Below are positions 43,067-52,441 of a stretch of 64,000 nt of DNA, one piece after another (the first letter of the stretch is position 1; the number at the start of each line of letters is the position of its first letter). This stretch comes from an uncultured Gammaproteobacteria bacterium (GTDB lineage Bacteria > Pseudomonadota > Gammaproteobacteria > Steroidobacterales > GCA-2729495). The notes under the pieces were generated by a model that was not told the DNA's origin, searched no databases, and saw only the letters and a list, made by a program, of their open reading frames with translations. The stretch lies in contig CAKZWQ010000002.1 of NCBI GenBank assembly GCA_937921935.1, forward strand, positions 1-64,000, in the 5' to 3' direction. The position numbers and the translations under genes were made by a program.

Positions 43067-45805
43067 CTAGTGGGCTTCGTCCCAGTTCGCGCCGCTGCCG
43101 GCGTCGACCTTTAAAGGGACCTGCAGTTTTGCTGCCGCCGACATCAGTTCGCAGACGCGCTCGCGCGTTTCGTCCAGCGCCTGATCAGGCACCTCGAGCA
43201 CCAGTTCATCGTGCACCTGCATGATCAGGGTGCTGCCGTTATCCGTCGTCGCCAGCCAGTCGGCAACGGCGATCATCGCCCGCTTGATAATGTCAGCTGC
43301 CGTGCCTTGCATGGGGGCATTGATCGCAGCACGCTCGGCTGCCTGCCGCCGGGGCGCCTGCCGTGCGTTGATCTCGGGCAGGTACAGGCGTCGGCCAAAG
43401 ACCGTTTCCACATAACCCAACTCGCCGGCCCGGGCGCGCGTGTCATCCATATAGGCTTTGACGCCGGGATAGCGCTCGAAATACAGGTCGACGTAACCCT
43501 GGGCTTCAGCCCGGCCGATACCCAGCTGCCGGGCCAGACCGAAAGCGGACATGCCGTAGATCAGGCCGAAGTTGATGGCTTTGGCCCGTCGACGCTGTTC
43601 CGTGCTGACCTGTTCCGCCTCGACACCAAAGACTTCGGCAGCCGTGGCCCGGTGAATATCCTGATCAGCCGCGAAGGCTTTCAAAAGCCCGGGATCGCCG
43701 GATATATGCGCCATGATGCGCAGTTCGATCTGCGAGTAGTCAGCGGCCAGTAACTGGTAACCCTCGGGCGGAATGAAGGCTTGCCGGATGCGCCGGCCTT
43801 CAGCCCGGCGAATGGGGATGTTCTGCAGATTCGGGTCCGACGAGGACAGGCGTCCCGTGGACGCAACCGCCTGATGATAGGAGGTGTGAATACGTCCCGT
43901 CGCTGGATTGATCTGCGTCGGCAGCTTGTCCGTGTAGGTGGACTTCAGTTTGCTCAGGCCGCGGAAGTCGAGAATGATGGCGGGCAACTCATGTTCTTCA
44001 CTCAGTTCAGCCAGAACTTCTTCGGCGGTGGACGGCTGGCCTTTGGGTGTCTTGCGCAGGACCGGCAGGTCCATCTCGCCATAAAGAATTTCCTGCAGCT
44101 GTTTAGGTGAGCCCAGGTTGAAGGGTCGGCCCGCCAGATCGTGGGCCTGCTGTTCCAGCTTCGCCATTTGTTCGTTGAATTCATGGCTTAAGTCGGCCAG
44201 TAGCTGACGATCCACCAGTACGCCGTGGTTTTCCATGGCCAGCAGCACCGGCACCAGGGGGCGTTCGATTTCGGTATACACCCCGGCGAGCTGGCCGGTC
44301 TGTTGCAGCTGCGGCCAGAGTGCCTGGTGCAGCTGCAAGGTGATGTCGGCATCCTCGGCTGCATAGGGCGCAGCCTGCTCCAGGGCGACCTGATCGAAGC
44401 TGATCTGCTTGGCGCCTTTGCCGGCCACGTCTTCGTAGTGAATGGTTTCCACGCCGAGGTAAGCACGCGCCACGGAATCCATATCATGGCGGTTACTGCC
44501 GCTATTCAGGATGTAGGACTCCAGCATAGTGTCCCAGGCGATACCGGCCAGTTCGATGCCGTGATTTCGCAGCACGTGGGCGTCGTACTTGAGGTGATGA
44601 CCAATTTTTTCGCGCGCCGGATCTTCCAGCCAGGGACGCAGTTGTTCGAGTACTGCCTCGCGGTTCAGCTGCAGTGGCTGATCGGGTCCGGTGTGGGCCA
44701 GGGGAATATAGGCAGCCTGGCCCGGTGCGACGGCAAAGGATACGCCGACAATGGATGCCTGCATGTAGTCCAGACTATTCGTCTCGGTATCGAAGGCCAC
44801 AGGATTACTTGCCTGAATCTTTGCCAGCCATTTATCCAGCGCGGCCTGATCCTGGATCACGGCATAGTCAGTGGTCTGCTTCGGGGCGGGAGGCGGGACG
44901 GCAGCGGCCGCGTCGTCGGGCAGGGCCTCGAGCAATCGGCGTAACTCCAGTCGGCCGTAGAGTTGCCGCAGGCTCGGTACATCGGCGTCGCCAGGCTGCA
45001 GGGTCCGGGGGTCCACGTCCAGGTCCAGGTCGCAACGAATGGTGGCCAGGTCCAGGGACATTTTCAGGGTGTCCTGGTGTTCGGCAAGACGTTCGGCCAG
45101 GCCTTTGGCGCCGCGCAGGGGCAAGGCAGCGATGCCGTCCAGATCAGCGAGCAGGTCGGCCACATGATCATAATGTTCTAACAGGGCGGCAGCGGTTTTG
45201 GCGCCGACTTTTGGCACGCCGGGGATATTGTCCGAACTGTCGCCGACCAGGGCGAGGTAATCGATAATCTGATCGGCGCGGACGCCAAAGCGTTCGACCA
45301 CGCCGTCGCTATCCGTACGCCGGGGTTCGCGGCTTGGGCCTCGCGGCATGGTATCGAGCAATTCGACGCCGTCTGTAACCAGTTGGGCCATGTCCTTGTC
45401 ACCGGTAACAATGGTTACGGACATGTCACTGGCCAGGGCGCGGGTAGTCAGGGTGCCGATGACGTCATCGGCCTCCACCCCGCTGATCTGCAGCAGGGGT
45501 AGCCCGCCCGCTTTTACGGCGGCCAGCAAAGGCTCGACCTGTGCGCGCAAGGCATCAGGCATGGGCGGACGGTTAGCTTTGTATTCCGCGAATATCTCGT
45601 CCCTGAAGGTTTTGCCGGGAGCGTCGAAGACGACGGCCAGGTGCGTGGGTTGCATATCCCGTTGCAGCTTGTTGAGCATGTTGAGCACACCATGCACTGC
45701 GCCGGTGGGTTCACCGGCTGCGTTGCTCAGCTCGGGTAAGGCATGAAAGGCCCGGTAGAGATAACTGGAGCCGTCAACCAGAACCAGCTGCGGTGAGCCG
45801 CTCAC
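43067..45805 (-). CDS. polA: DNA polymerase I
   Basis: The 912 residues have all three activities: a 5'-nuclease domain (about 1-290, LVDGSSYLYRAFHAL), an intact 3'-5' exonuclease with AFDTETNSLDY, and the family A polymerase with LLAADYSQIELRIMAH (motif A), RRRAKAINFGLIYG (motif B) and MQVHDELVLEV (motif C). The start is GTG and overlaps the lptM stop (GTGA). It closes a run that begins with argR, so translation of polA may depend on readthrough from the arginine genes unless there is an internal promoter. Confidence 0.96.
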   Translation of the reverse strand: MSGSPQLVLVDGSSYLYRAFHALPELSNAAGEPTGAVHGVLNMLNKLQRDMQPTHLAVVFDAPGKTFRDEIFAEYKANRPPMPDALRAQVEPLLAAVKAGGLPLLQISGVEADDVIGTLTTRALASDMSVTIVTGDKDMAQLVTDGVELLDTMPRGPSREPRRTDSDGVVERFGVRADQIIDYLALVGDSSDNIPGVPKVGAKTAAALLEHYDHVADLLADLDGIAALPLRGAKGLAERLAEHQDTLKMSLDLATIRCDLDLDVDPRTLQPGDADVPSLRQLYGRLELRRLLEALPDDAAAAVPPPAPKQTTDYAVIQDQAALDKWLAKIQASNPVAFDTETNSLDYMQASIVGVSFAVAPGQAAYIPLAHTGPDQPLQLNREAVLEQLRPWLEDPAREKIGHHLKYDAHVLRNHGIELAGIAWDTMLESYILNSGSNRHDMDSVARAYLGVETIHYEDVAGKGAKQISFDQVALEQAAPYAAEDADITLQLHQALWPQLQQTGQLAGVYTEIERPLVPVLLAMENHGVLVDRQLLADLSHEFNEQMAKLEQQAHDLAGRPFNLGSPKQLQEILYGEMDLPVLRKTPKGQPSTAEEVLAELSEEHELPAIILDFRGLSKLKSTYTDKLPTQINPATGRIHTSYHQAVASTGRLSSSDPNLQNIPIRRAEGRRIRQAFIPPEGYQLLAADYSQIELRIMAHISGDPGLLKAFAADQDIHRATAAEVFGVEAEQVSTEQRRRAKAINFGLIYGMSAFGLARQLGIGRAEAQGYVDLYFERYPGVKAYMDDTRARAGELGYVETVFGRRLYLPEINARQAPRRQAAERAAINAPMQGTAADIIKRAMIAVADWLATTDNGSTLIMQVHDELVLEVPDQALDETRERVCELMSAAAKLQVPLKVDAGSGANWDEAH

Positions 45806-45981
45806 AGGGATGCCGGCTCTGCCTGGCGGACTTCATCCTCGCCTTCGATTTCCGCCGGGGGATTCTCTCCCTGGGCAGGGGCCTGGGGTATGGGCTCAGG
45901 TTCCGCTGGCAGGAACAGCTCGCCCTTCAGTCCGCAGGCATTCAGGCTCAGGCACAACAGGAAACAGGCCGTCCTCTTCAA
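45802..45981 (-). CDS. lptM: LptM (YifL)-like small lipoprotein, TTG start
   Basis: A 59-residue frame starts at TTG and reads KRTACFLLCLSLNACGLKG. The lipobox is LNAC, and CGLKGELFLP matches the conserved CGxKGPL-LP motif of LptM, a lipoprotein that stabilises the LptD translocon. The TTG overlaps the argH stop (TTGA), and its own stop overlaps the polA GTG. In E. coli the gene precedes dapF; here it lies between argH and polA. The usual ATG rule would miss this gene. Confidence 0.82.
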   Translation of the reverse strand: MKRTACFLLCLSLNACGLKGELFLPAEPEPIPQAPAQGENPPAEIEGEDEVRQAEPASL

Positions 45982-47171
45982 TCGTTCTCTCCGGCCAGTT
46001 CCTGGGCGACCCGACGGTAGGCTTCGCGGAAGCTGAGTCCTTCCTCCAGTACCAGCCGATTGGCCCGGCCCGCTGCGTGAATTCCCGGATCAAGCAGGAT
46101 GTTTTCCGCCATGAAACTGACGCCACCCAGCAAGTGTTCCATGATGGCGCAGGAATCCAGCGTCAGGTCGATCGCCCGAAACAGCGGCGCTTTGAGCCGC
46201 TGCGTGTCGCGCTGATAACCCGAACCCAGCTTGGCCGTGATGCCCAGAATTTCCACCAGGCTGCCTTGCAAGGTGCCTGTTGCTCCGCGCACCAGTTCCA
46301 GTACGTCGGGATTACGCTTCTGCGGCATGATGGACGAGCCCGTGGTCATGGAGTCAGGCAAGTCCACGTAGGCAAATTCCTGGGTGTAGAACATGAGCAG
46401 GTCGGCAGCGAGTCGACCCAGATCCTGGGTCAGCACGCATAGCTCAAACACCAGCCCGGCTTCCGCTTTGCCGCGGGAGATCTGCACGGCGGTAACAGGT
46501 TCGTGCACGCTGTCGAAACCTAGCGCGTCCCGGGTTTGTTCCCGATCGATGGGCAAGCCGGGCACGCCGTAGCCGGCCGCGCTACCCAGGGGATTCTTTG
46601 AAATCCGCCGCCGGCTCGCCGCAATGGCGTCGGCATCGTCACGAATTTCAGCGGCGAAACCTGCTGACCACAGGGATACGGAGCTGGGCATCGCCTGCTG
46701 CATATGAGTGTAGCCTGGCAATTCAGTATCGCCTTCCCGACCGGCCAGTTCGTCCAGGGCGTCGGCCACAGCCAGGGCGGCACTCTCCAGGTTGTCAGCC
46801 GCATCCAGCAGGTACAGGCGCAGGGCGGCCAGCACCTGGTCGTTGCGCGACCGGCCAAGGTGAATGCGTTTGCCCGCTTCACCGGCCCGTTCCGTCAGAC
46901 GCTGCTCCAGGGCCGTATGCACATCTTCATCGGCCAGGCTGATTTCCCAGTCGCCGGCCGCATGCTCCCGCCCCAGTTCATCCAGCCCGTTGACGATGTC
47001 ATTGAGGTCATCGGCGGACAGCAGGCGCTGTTCGTGCAGCATGGTGGCGTGGGCAATGGAAGCGCGCACGTCGTAGGCCACCAGCCGCTCGTCCAGCCAG
47101 TGATCTTCACCTGCGGTATAGCGCAGGATCATGTCATCCAGCGGTTCACCCTTGTCCCAGAGCCTGCTCAT
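45978..47171 (-). CDS. argH: Argininosuccinate lyase
   Basis: ArgH splits argininosuccinate into arginine and fumarate. The 397 residues are shorter than the typical 450-460. The fumarase-family signature GSSIMPQKRNPDVLELVRG is intact, and HLGRSRNDQV and DEDVHTALE are present. The missing length is at the C-terminus, where the gene ends in TTGA overlapping lptM. It follows argB by 16 nt. Confidence 0.95.
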   Translation of the reverse strand: MSRLWDKGEPLDDMILRYTAGEDHWLDERLVAYDVRASIAHATMLHEQRLLSADDLNDIVNGLDELGREHAAGDWEISLADEDVHTALEQRLTERAGEAGKRIHLGRSRNDQVLAALRLYLLDAADNLESAALAVADALDELAGREGDTELPGYTHMQQAMPSSVSLWSAGFAAEIRDDADAIAASRRRISKNPLGSAAGYGVPGLPIDREQTRDALGFDSVHEPVTAVQISRGKAEAGLVFELCVLTQDLGRLAADLLMFYTQEFAYVDLPDSMTTGSSIMPQKRNPDVLELVRGATGTLQGSLVEILGITAKLGSGYQRDTQRLKAPLFRAIDLTLDSCAIMEHLLGGVSFMAENILLDPGIHAAGRANRLVLEEGLSFREAYRRVAQELAGEND

Positions 47172-47187
47172 GCTGATATCTCCGCAG

Positions 47188-48126
47188 CTAGTTGCCCGGC
47201 GCCTGTTCGGCAGGCGACAGCGTGTTGACGTTGGCCACCACCAGGGTGCCCGTGCCTTCGTTGGTAAAGACTTCCAGCAAGAGGCTGTCTGCCAGCTTGT
47301 AGGAAATGATGTGCACCCGTGCCACGCCGCCTTTGATAGCCGCTTCGATGGCGGCGGCCTTGGGCAGCATGCCGTCCGCCAGGACGCCCGCTTCGCGCAG
47401 TTCCCGCAAGCCGGCCAGGTCCAGGTAGGACATCACGGAGTTGGGATCAGCGCGATCTTCCAGAATGCCCGGGGCACCAGTGGTCAGGATCAGTTTTTCT
47501 GCGTTCAGTTCGCTGGCCAGGGCGGCGGCCACCGTATCGGCATTGATGTTCAGCAAGGTGCCGGACTGATCTGCCGACAGGGGGCTGACCACGGGCACCA
47601 GGCCGCTATCCAGCTGGGTCCGCAGGATCGATGCGTCCACCGAATCGATATCGCCGACGAAACCGTAGTCCACGGCCTCCGAGTCGTTGCCATTCATTTT
47701 CACCGGCGGACGTTTGTGGGCCCGGATCAGGCCGGCATCCACGCCGCTAATACCCACAGCCGGCAAACCCACATCCCGGCAGGCGGCCAGGATGCGCGTG
47801 TTGATCTGGCCGTTCAAAACCATGGTGGCCACGTCCAGGGCGCTTTCGTCGGTGACCCGGCGACCTTCGATGAACTGCGTCGGCATACCCAGCGCTTCGG
47901 CCAGCTGGGTTGACTGCGGCCCACCACCGTGGACCAGCACAATGCGAATCCCGACCTGATGCAGGATGGCCATCTGCTCTACCAGGGCACGGGTGTTTTC
48001 AGGGCTGGCAAAAATTTCGCCGCCGGCTTTCAGCACAAAAACCTTGCCTTTGTACATGCGAACGTACGGTGCGGCGTGCTTGAGTGCCGCCACAACGATG
48101 TCCCGATTATTCTGACTTTGCATCAC
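47188..48126 (-). CDS. argB: N-acetylglutamate (N-acylglutamate) kinase
   Basis: ArgB phosphorylates N-acylglutamate. The 312 residues include an extra N-terminal helix (ALKHAAPYVRMYKGK) typical of the arginine-inhibited hexameric form. FVLKAGGEI, VHGGGPQST and LLNINADTVA are the nucleotide and substrate motifs. There is no fused acetyltransferase domain, unlike the Xanthomonas NAGS/NAGK fusion. It overlaps argF' by 4 bp. Whether it takes acetyl- or succinylglutamate is open. Confidence 0.93.
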   Translation of the reverse strand: MMQSQNNRDIVVAALKHAAPYVRMYKGKVFVLKAGGEIFASPENTRALVEQMAILHQVGIRIVLVHGGGPQSTQLAEALGMPTQFIEGRRVTDESALDVATMVLNGQINTRILAACRDVGLPAVGISGVDAGLIRAHKRPPVKMNGNDSEAVDYGFVGDIDSVDASILRTQLDSGLVPVVSPLSADQSGTLLNINADTVAAALASELNAEKLILTTGAPGILEDRADPNSVMSYLDLAGLRELREAGVLADGMLPKAAAIEAAIKGGVARVHIISYKLADSLLLEVFTNEGTGTLVVANVNTLSPAEQAPGN

Positions 48127-49139
48127 AGGCCCCTTTTTCCGAGCAGCGCATGCAAGACTGCCATCTGCGCGTACATTCGATTCTGTGCCTCCTGGATGAC
48201 CACGCTGCGCGGGCCATCCAGCACCTGATCACTGACGACCACGCCGCGCCTCACGGGCAGGCAATGCATGAAGCGACAGTCCTGATCCGTCGTTTCGAAC
48301 CAGGGGTCATCGACGCACCAGTCGGCCAGGGGCCGGCGTAGCTCGGTATCCTTAAGTTTGTCGCCGTAGTGCCGGGTCGAGGCCCAGGACTTGGCGTAAA
48401 TAATATGAGCGCCTTCCAGTGCTTCGGCCCGCTCGTCGGTTTCACGCACGGAACCGCCGCTGGCGGCGGCAGCCTGGGTAGCGCGGTCCATGATGGCTGG
48501 CGGCAGTTCGAAACCCTCGGGCCGCAGCACCGTGACATCCATGCCCCGCATGGCGGCCATCTGCAAAGTTGAGGACGGCACGGCCAGGGGCAGCGCGCGG
48601 GGATGATAGGCCCAGGAGAGGACGAAGCGGCCACCCTGTTTGGGTACCTGCAGGTCATCCAGGGTTTTCCAGTCCGCCAGGCTCTGACAGGGATGGCCGA
48701 TGGCCGATTCCATGTTGATCAGGGGCGTGTTCACCAGTTTGCGCAGCGCGTTGAATTCGGTGTCAGCGATTTCCTTATCCAGGCTTTTGCCTTCGGCAAA
48801 AGCGCGAATGCCCATGGCATCGCCATAGGCGGCAATGACAGGGACTGCTTCGCGGATGTGTTCCGCTGCCGTGCCATCCATCACGATGCCCGGCCGTGTT
48901 TCCAGGCCGTGAATTGACATGTCCGGAGAAATCACAAAGGAACCGCCACCCAGCCGGACCATGGCAGCCTGAAACGAGGCCAGGGTCCGCAGGGACGGAC
49001 TGAGAAATAGCAGGGACAGCACCTTGCCTTCCAATGCCCTCGGTTCGGGATAGCGCTGCAGCCGACCAGCCAGAGTGACCAGTGCCTCGATCTCTTCCGG
49101 TGAAAAATCACCCAGGTCATAAAATTCTTTCATCGACAT
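48123..49139 (-). CDS. argF': N-acylornithine carbamoyltransferase, predicted N-succinylornithine type
   Basis: The 338-residue enzyme belongs to the acylornithine branch, not normal OTCase: SPSLRT binds carbamoyl phosphate and FMHCLPVRRGVVV is close to the Bacteroides enzyme. In DGTAAEH the position of Glu92 (Xanthomonas N-acetylornithine enzyme) and Pro90 (Bacteroides N-succinylornithine enzyme) is Ala92, codon 48864-48866. Published work reported that E92A turns the Xanthomonas enzyme into a succinylornithine enzyme. Succinyl specificity is therefore my inference. It overlaps argB by 4 bp and follows argD by 5 nt. Confidence 0.88.
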   Translation of the reverse strand: MSMKEFYDLGDFSPEEIEALVTLAGRLQRYPEPRALEGKVLSLLFLSPSLRTLASFQAAMVRLGGGSFVISPDMSIHGLETRPGIVMDGTAAEHIREAVPVIAAYGDAMGIRAFAEGKSLDKEIADTEFNALRKLVNTPLINMESAIGHPCQSLADWKTLDDLQVPKQGGRFVLSWAYHPRALPLAVPSSTLQMAAMRGMDVTVLRPEGFELPPAIMDRATQAAAASGGSVRETDERAEALEGAHIIYAKSWASTRHYGDKLKDTELRRPLADWCVDDPWFETTDQDCRFMHCLPVRRGVVVSDQVLDGPRSVVIQEAQNRMYAQMAVLHALLGKRGL

Positions 49140-49144
49140 TCCCT

Positions 49145-50314
49145 TCAGGCCGCCGGCAGTTTTGCCAGGGCCGCTAGCAGTTGTTCTATATGTTCTGACT
49201 CAAGCACCAGTGGCGGCAGCAGGCGAAATACCTGCGGATCTGCACTGGAACCCACCAGGATGCCGGCCGTCAGCAGTTCTGACTGAATTTCCCGGGCCGG
49301 CCGTGAGCAACGCACACCCGCGAGCAGTCCCTTGCCCTGCAAGGCAATGGCCGGTCCCACAGGCAGAGCGGCTGCCAGCTGTGCATGTAGTGCGGCGGCG
49401 CGAGCCATCAACTCATCCCGTTTGATGACCTCGATTACCGTGCTGATCAGGGCGCAGGCCAGGGGCCCGCCGCCAAAGGTCGTGCCCAGATCGCCAGGTC
49501 CGACGGCGGCAGCCACTTCGCCGCTAAGTAGCAGTGCGGAGCAGGGGAAACCCGCACCCAGGGACTTGGCGGTAGTCAGCAGATCCGGGGCGACGCCATA
49601 AATATCCGCGGCAAAGGGTGCGCCGCAACGGCCGATGCCTGACTGCACCTCGTCCACAATCAGCAAAGTGCCCGTGGCCTGGCAGCGGGCGGCAATAGCC
49701 GTCACGAAGTCAGGCGCCAGGTCATAGGCTCCGGCAACGCCCTGCACCAGTTCCAGAATGACCGCGGCGGTTTCCTCCGTAATGCCCCGGGCAACGGCAG
49801 CGGCATCATCCCGCGGAATGAAATCCACGTCGAAAGGGGTGTCGGGAAAACCGTACCAGCGGTCCGCGGATCCCCAGGTAACAGCACCGGCACCGGCGGT
49901 CCGCCCGTGGAAACCTTTCTCAATTGCGGCCACCCTGCGTCGGCCCGTCAATCTGCAGGCGATGCGCAATGCGTTCTCGTTAGCTTCGGCACCACTGTTA
50001 GCAAAAAATACCCTGTCAAGTTTTCCCGGCGCCATATCGATCAGCGCATCGGCGGCCTGGGCGCGCACTGGCAGGGCGACAGCATTGCTTTGAAAAAACA
50101 GCGTGGTGGCCTGCGCCTGCAGGGCAGCTAACAACTCCGGATGGCTGTAGCCCAGGGCAGCCACGGCGTGACCGCCGTAAAGATCCAGAATTTGCTGTTC
50201 ACCGCACTGCAGGTAAACGCCTTTCGCCGCCGTGGGTTCGATAGGCAACTGCCCGTATACCTGTAGCAGGTGCCTGGCTTCCTGTGCCTGGGCCTTGGTT
50301 GCGAATTGATTCAT
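49145..50314 (-). CDS. argD: N-acylornithine aminotransferase
   Basis: ArgD is a PLP class-III aminotransferase that makes N-acylornithine. The 389 residues carry NSGAEANENALRIA, KGFHGRTAGAG, LLIVDEVQSGIGRCG and the PLP lysine in LLTTAKSLGAGFP. ArgD proteins often accept succinylated substrates as well, so it fits either an acetyl or a succinyl pathway. It lies 4 nt after argC. Confidence 0.94.
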   Translation of the reverse strand: MNQFATKAQAQEARHLLQVYGQLPIEPTAAKGVYLQCGEQQILDLYGGHAVAALGYSHPELLAALQAQATTLFFQSNAVALPVRAQAADALIDMAPGKLDRVFFANSGAEANENALRIACRLTGRRRVAAIEKGFHGRTAGAGAVTWGSADRWYGFPDTPFDVDFIPRDDAAAVARGITEETAAVILELVQGVAGAYDLAPDFVTAIAARCQATGTLLIVDEVQSGIGRCGAPFAADIYGVAPDLLTTAKSLGAGFPCSALLLSGEVAAAVGPGDLGTTFGGGPLACALISTVIEVIKRDELMARAAALHAQLAAALPVGPAIALQGKGLLAGVRCSRPAREIQSELLTAGILVGSSADPQVFRLLPPLVLESEHIEQLLAALAKLPAA

Positions 50315-50318
50315 GAGC

Positions 50319-51374
50319 TCAGATCCACGCCAGGGCCGGCATCTGTAGTCCGGTTGTTTCCGGGATGCCCAGTTGCCGGTTCATCCACTGCACTGCGCCG
50401 CCTGCAGCGCCCTTGACCAGGTTGTCGATCACCACGAACACCGCGAGGCTGTCCGCGTCCGTCGCCACACCCAGGTGACAGGCATTGCTGCCCGCCACGT
50501 CTTTGATCCTCGGTGTGCCATCGCGGACCTGCACGAAGGGCTGGTTGGCATAAAACTTTGCCAGGGCGCTACGCAGATCATCGGCGTGCATGGACTGCTG
50601 CAACCGGGCTTGCACCGTGACATGAATGCCCCGGGCGAAAGGACCGGAGTGCGGCACGAAGTGCAGGCTGGGCCGGGTGCCCGTCAAGTTTTCGCACACC
50701 CCCACCACTTCCGGCGCGTGGCGATGGTTCAGGGGCTTGTAGGCATAGAGGTTGCCGTGCCGTTCAGGATGATGCGTGCCTGCCGACGGCGAACGCCCTG
50801 AACCTGTGCTGCCCGTGATGCCGACGGCATGCAGGCCGCCTTGCGTGAGCCCCAGTTTGGTCAGGGGTACCGTGGCCATGAGCAAGGCCGTTGCAAAGCA
50901 ACCGGGGTGTCCTATATGCGGCTTGTCTGTGCTCGCCAGGTGTTCAGGCACAGCACAGGCGAACTGGTCCAGTAAGTGAGTTGCGCCGTGGGCCTGGCCG
51001 TAAACCGCTTCGTAGTCTGCTGCGCTTTGATATCTGAAGTCGGCTGAAACATCCACCACCGTCAGCTGCGAGCCCCGCTCGGCGCCTTTGGCCAGGAATT
51101 CGGCCACCACGCCCGCACTCGCACCATGAGGCGCTGCGGAAAACAGGGCCGCAGGACCTGCGGGCAATTGTTTAAACAATTCCTCGCGGGTGCTGAAGGT
51201 CTGCCCGCCAAAGGCGTTCTGCAACTGCGGGAATACCTCGTTCACCCGCGCGCCCGCCCGGCTTTCGGACAACACGCCGGCCAGCTCCAGCTGCGGATGC
51301 TGGGCAATCAGGCGCAGCAGTTCGCCGGCCACATAACCGGTGCCGCCCAGAACAAAGGTGGGTGTCGTGCTCAC
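50319..51374 (-). CDS. argC: N-acyl-gamma-glutamyl-phosphate reductase
   Basis: The 351-residue reductase starts with FVLGGTGYVAGELLRL, the NADPH-binding Rossmann motif, and carries the catalytic Cys in HIGHPGCFATALL and GSTGSGRSPSAGTHHPER. It forms N-acylglutamate semialdehyde. Its start overlaps the stop of the DUF1611-like gene by 4 bp, tying that unknown protein closely to arginine synthesis. Confidence 0.95.
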   Translation of the reverse strand: MSTTPTFVLGGTGYVAGELLRLIAQHPQLELAGVLSESRAGARVNEVFPQLQNAFGGQTFSTREELFKQLPAGPAALFSAAPHGASAGVVAEFLAKGAERGSQLTVVDVSADFRYQSAADYEAVYGQAHGATHLLDQFACAVPEHLASTDKPHIGHPGCFATALLMATVPLTKLGLTQGGLHAVGITGSTGSGRSPSAGTHHPERHGNLYAYKPLNHRHAPEVVGVCENLTGTRPSLHFVPHSGPFARGIHVTVQARLQQSMHADDLRSALAKFYANQPFVQVRDGTPRIKDVAGSNACHLGVATDADSLAVFVVIDNLVKGAAGGAVQWMNRQLGIPETTGLQMPALAWI

Positions 51375-52441
51375 TGCGCAGACTCCGCTTTACCCGCCAG
51401 CTTCAGGCCGGCAGCGACGGCATCACCCAGTTCGCTGCCATCTGTTACGGCATTGATGGCCATTACGCCCAGCCGGTCGTTAATGATCTCGCGACCCACG
51501 ACGTTATCCGTCGCCGGACCCGTAACAATGTCCGGCTCCAGCTCAAACTCTTCGCGTAACAGCCGCACGCCGCCCCAGGCAGCCACCGGATCATTGGCGC
51601 ACAGCACCAGGCAACTGAGGGCATCACGGATACCGGAATCCTGCAGGATGGCTTCCACCCCGTAGGCGCCCAGGATGCCGTCACCCAATTCATAGACGAT
51701 CACATCGGGTGTCCCCGCGGCCAGTTCATTGAGCATCATGCGGGTCACGGCCGGGCCATTGTCCGCCGTGGTGCTGACCACGCCGTAGTCGGTAAAGATC
51801 GCGGTGTTACGGGCACCCGCATCTTCCATGGCGAGGATATCGCGACGCAGGGCGACACCGGTGGCTTTAAAGGCATCCACCGTATAACCCAGGTGCCGCA
51901 GCCGGCTGATCAGTGCTGCCGCAGCTGCCGTTTTGCCGGCGTTCATGCAGGTGCCGGCAATAGCCACCACCGGCACATTGCGCGTGTCGGTGCCTGCAGT
52001 CTTATCCAGACTGGTTCTGCCAACCCGGGCAGTGACGCCGATGCGTTCACCCAGGTAGGGGAAATCCTGCACCGCACCCAGAACCTTGGCATCAAAGGGC
52101 GCACCAAAATTCGCGTTAATCGAATCGCAGACACCGAGTACGCCGCCCATATTCAGAACCTGCACCGTATCGCCCGGCGCGAGGCTTGTCGGCAGGTGGC
52201 CGGAGTAGCCAAACAGGGCTTTGCGTTGGCCCAGGGCGCCCACGATGATGTCGCCCGGCCGCAACTTGGCCATACGGCCACTGGTCAGTTCCAGCATGTT
52301 GTAGCTGGATTTGCTGCTGAGAATCTCGGCAGCAATCAGCACGCCTTCTTCACAGGGAATCTCCGTCGAGACCCGCAGTTCCCGCTTCAGGGGCAGGTCC
52401 TGGGCCACGGAGGCAATCTTGTCGGCAATAATGGTTTTCAT
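51371..52441 (-). CDS. DUF1611-like P-loop protein in the arginine operon
   Basis: The 356 residues have an N-terminal beta-rich domain (about 1-150) and a P-loop domain starting AIAGTCMNAGKTAAAAAL, with a Walker-A-like GTCMNAGKT (163-171). FKATGVALRRDI and VIVYELGDGILGAYG follow as in DUF1611 proteins. A DUF1611 member (DgcN) has been reported to N-acetylate D-glutamate. Here the gene overlaps argG and argC by 4 bp each, and the cluster lacks argA. I infer that it may make N-acylglutamate. The family match is from motifs only. Confidence 0.7.
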   Translation of the reverse strand: MKTIIADKIASVAQDLPLKRELRVSTEIPCEEGVLIAAEILSSKSSYNMLELTSGRMAKLRPGDIIVGALGQRKALFGYSGHLPTSLAPGDTVQVLNMGGVLGVCDSINANFGAPFDAKVLGAVQDFPYLGERIGVTARVGRTSLDKTAGTDTRNVPVVAIAGTCMNAGKTAAAAALISRLRHLGYTVDAFKATGVALRRDILAMEDAGARNTAIFTDYGVVSTTADNGPAVTRMMLNELAAGTPDVIVYELGDGILGAYGVEAILQDSGIRDALSCLVLCANDPVAAWGGVRLLREEFELEPDIVTGPATDNVVGREIINDRLGVMAINAVTDGSELGDAVAAGLKLAGKAESAQ

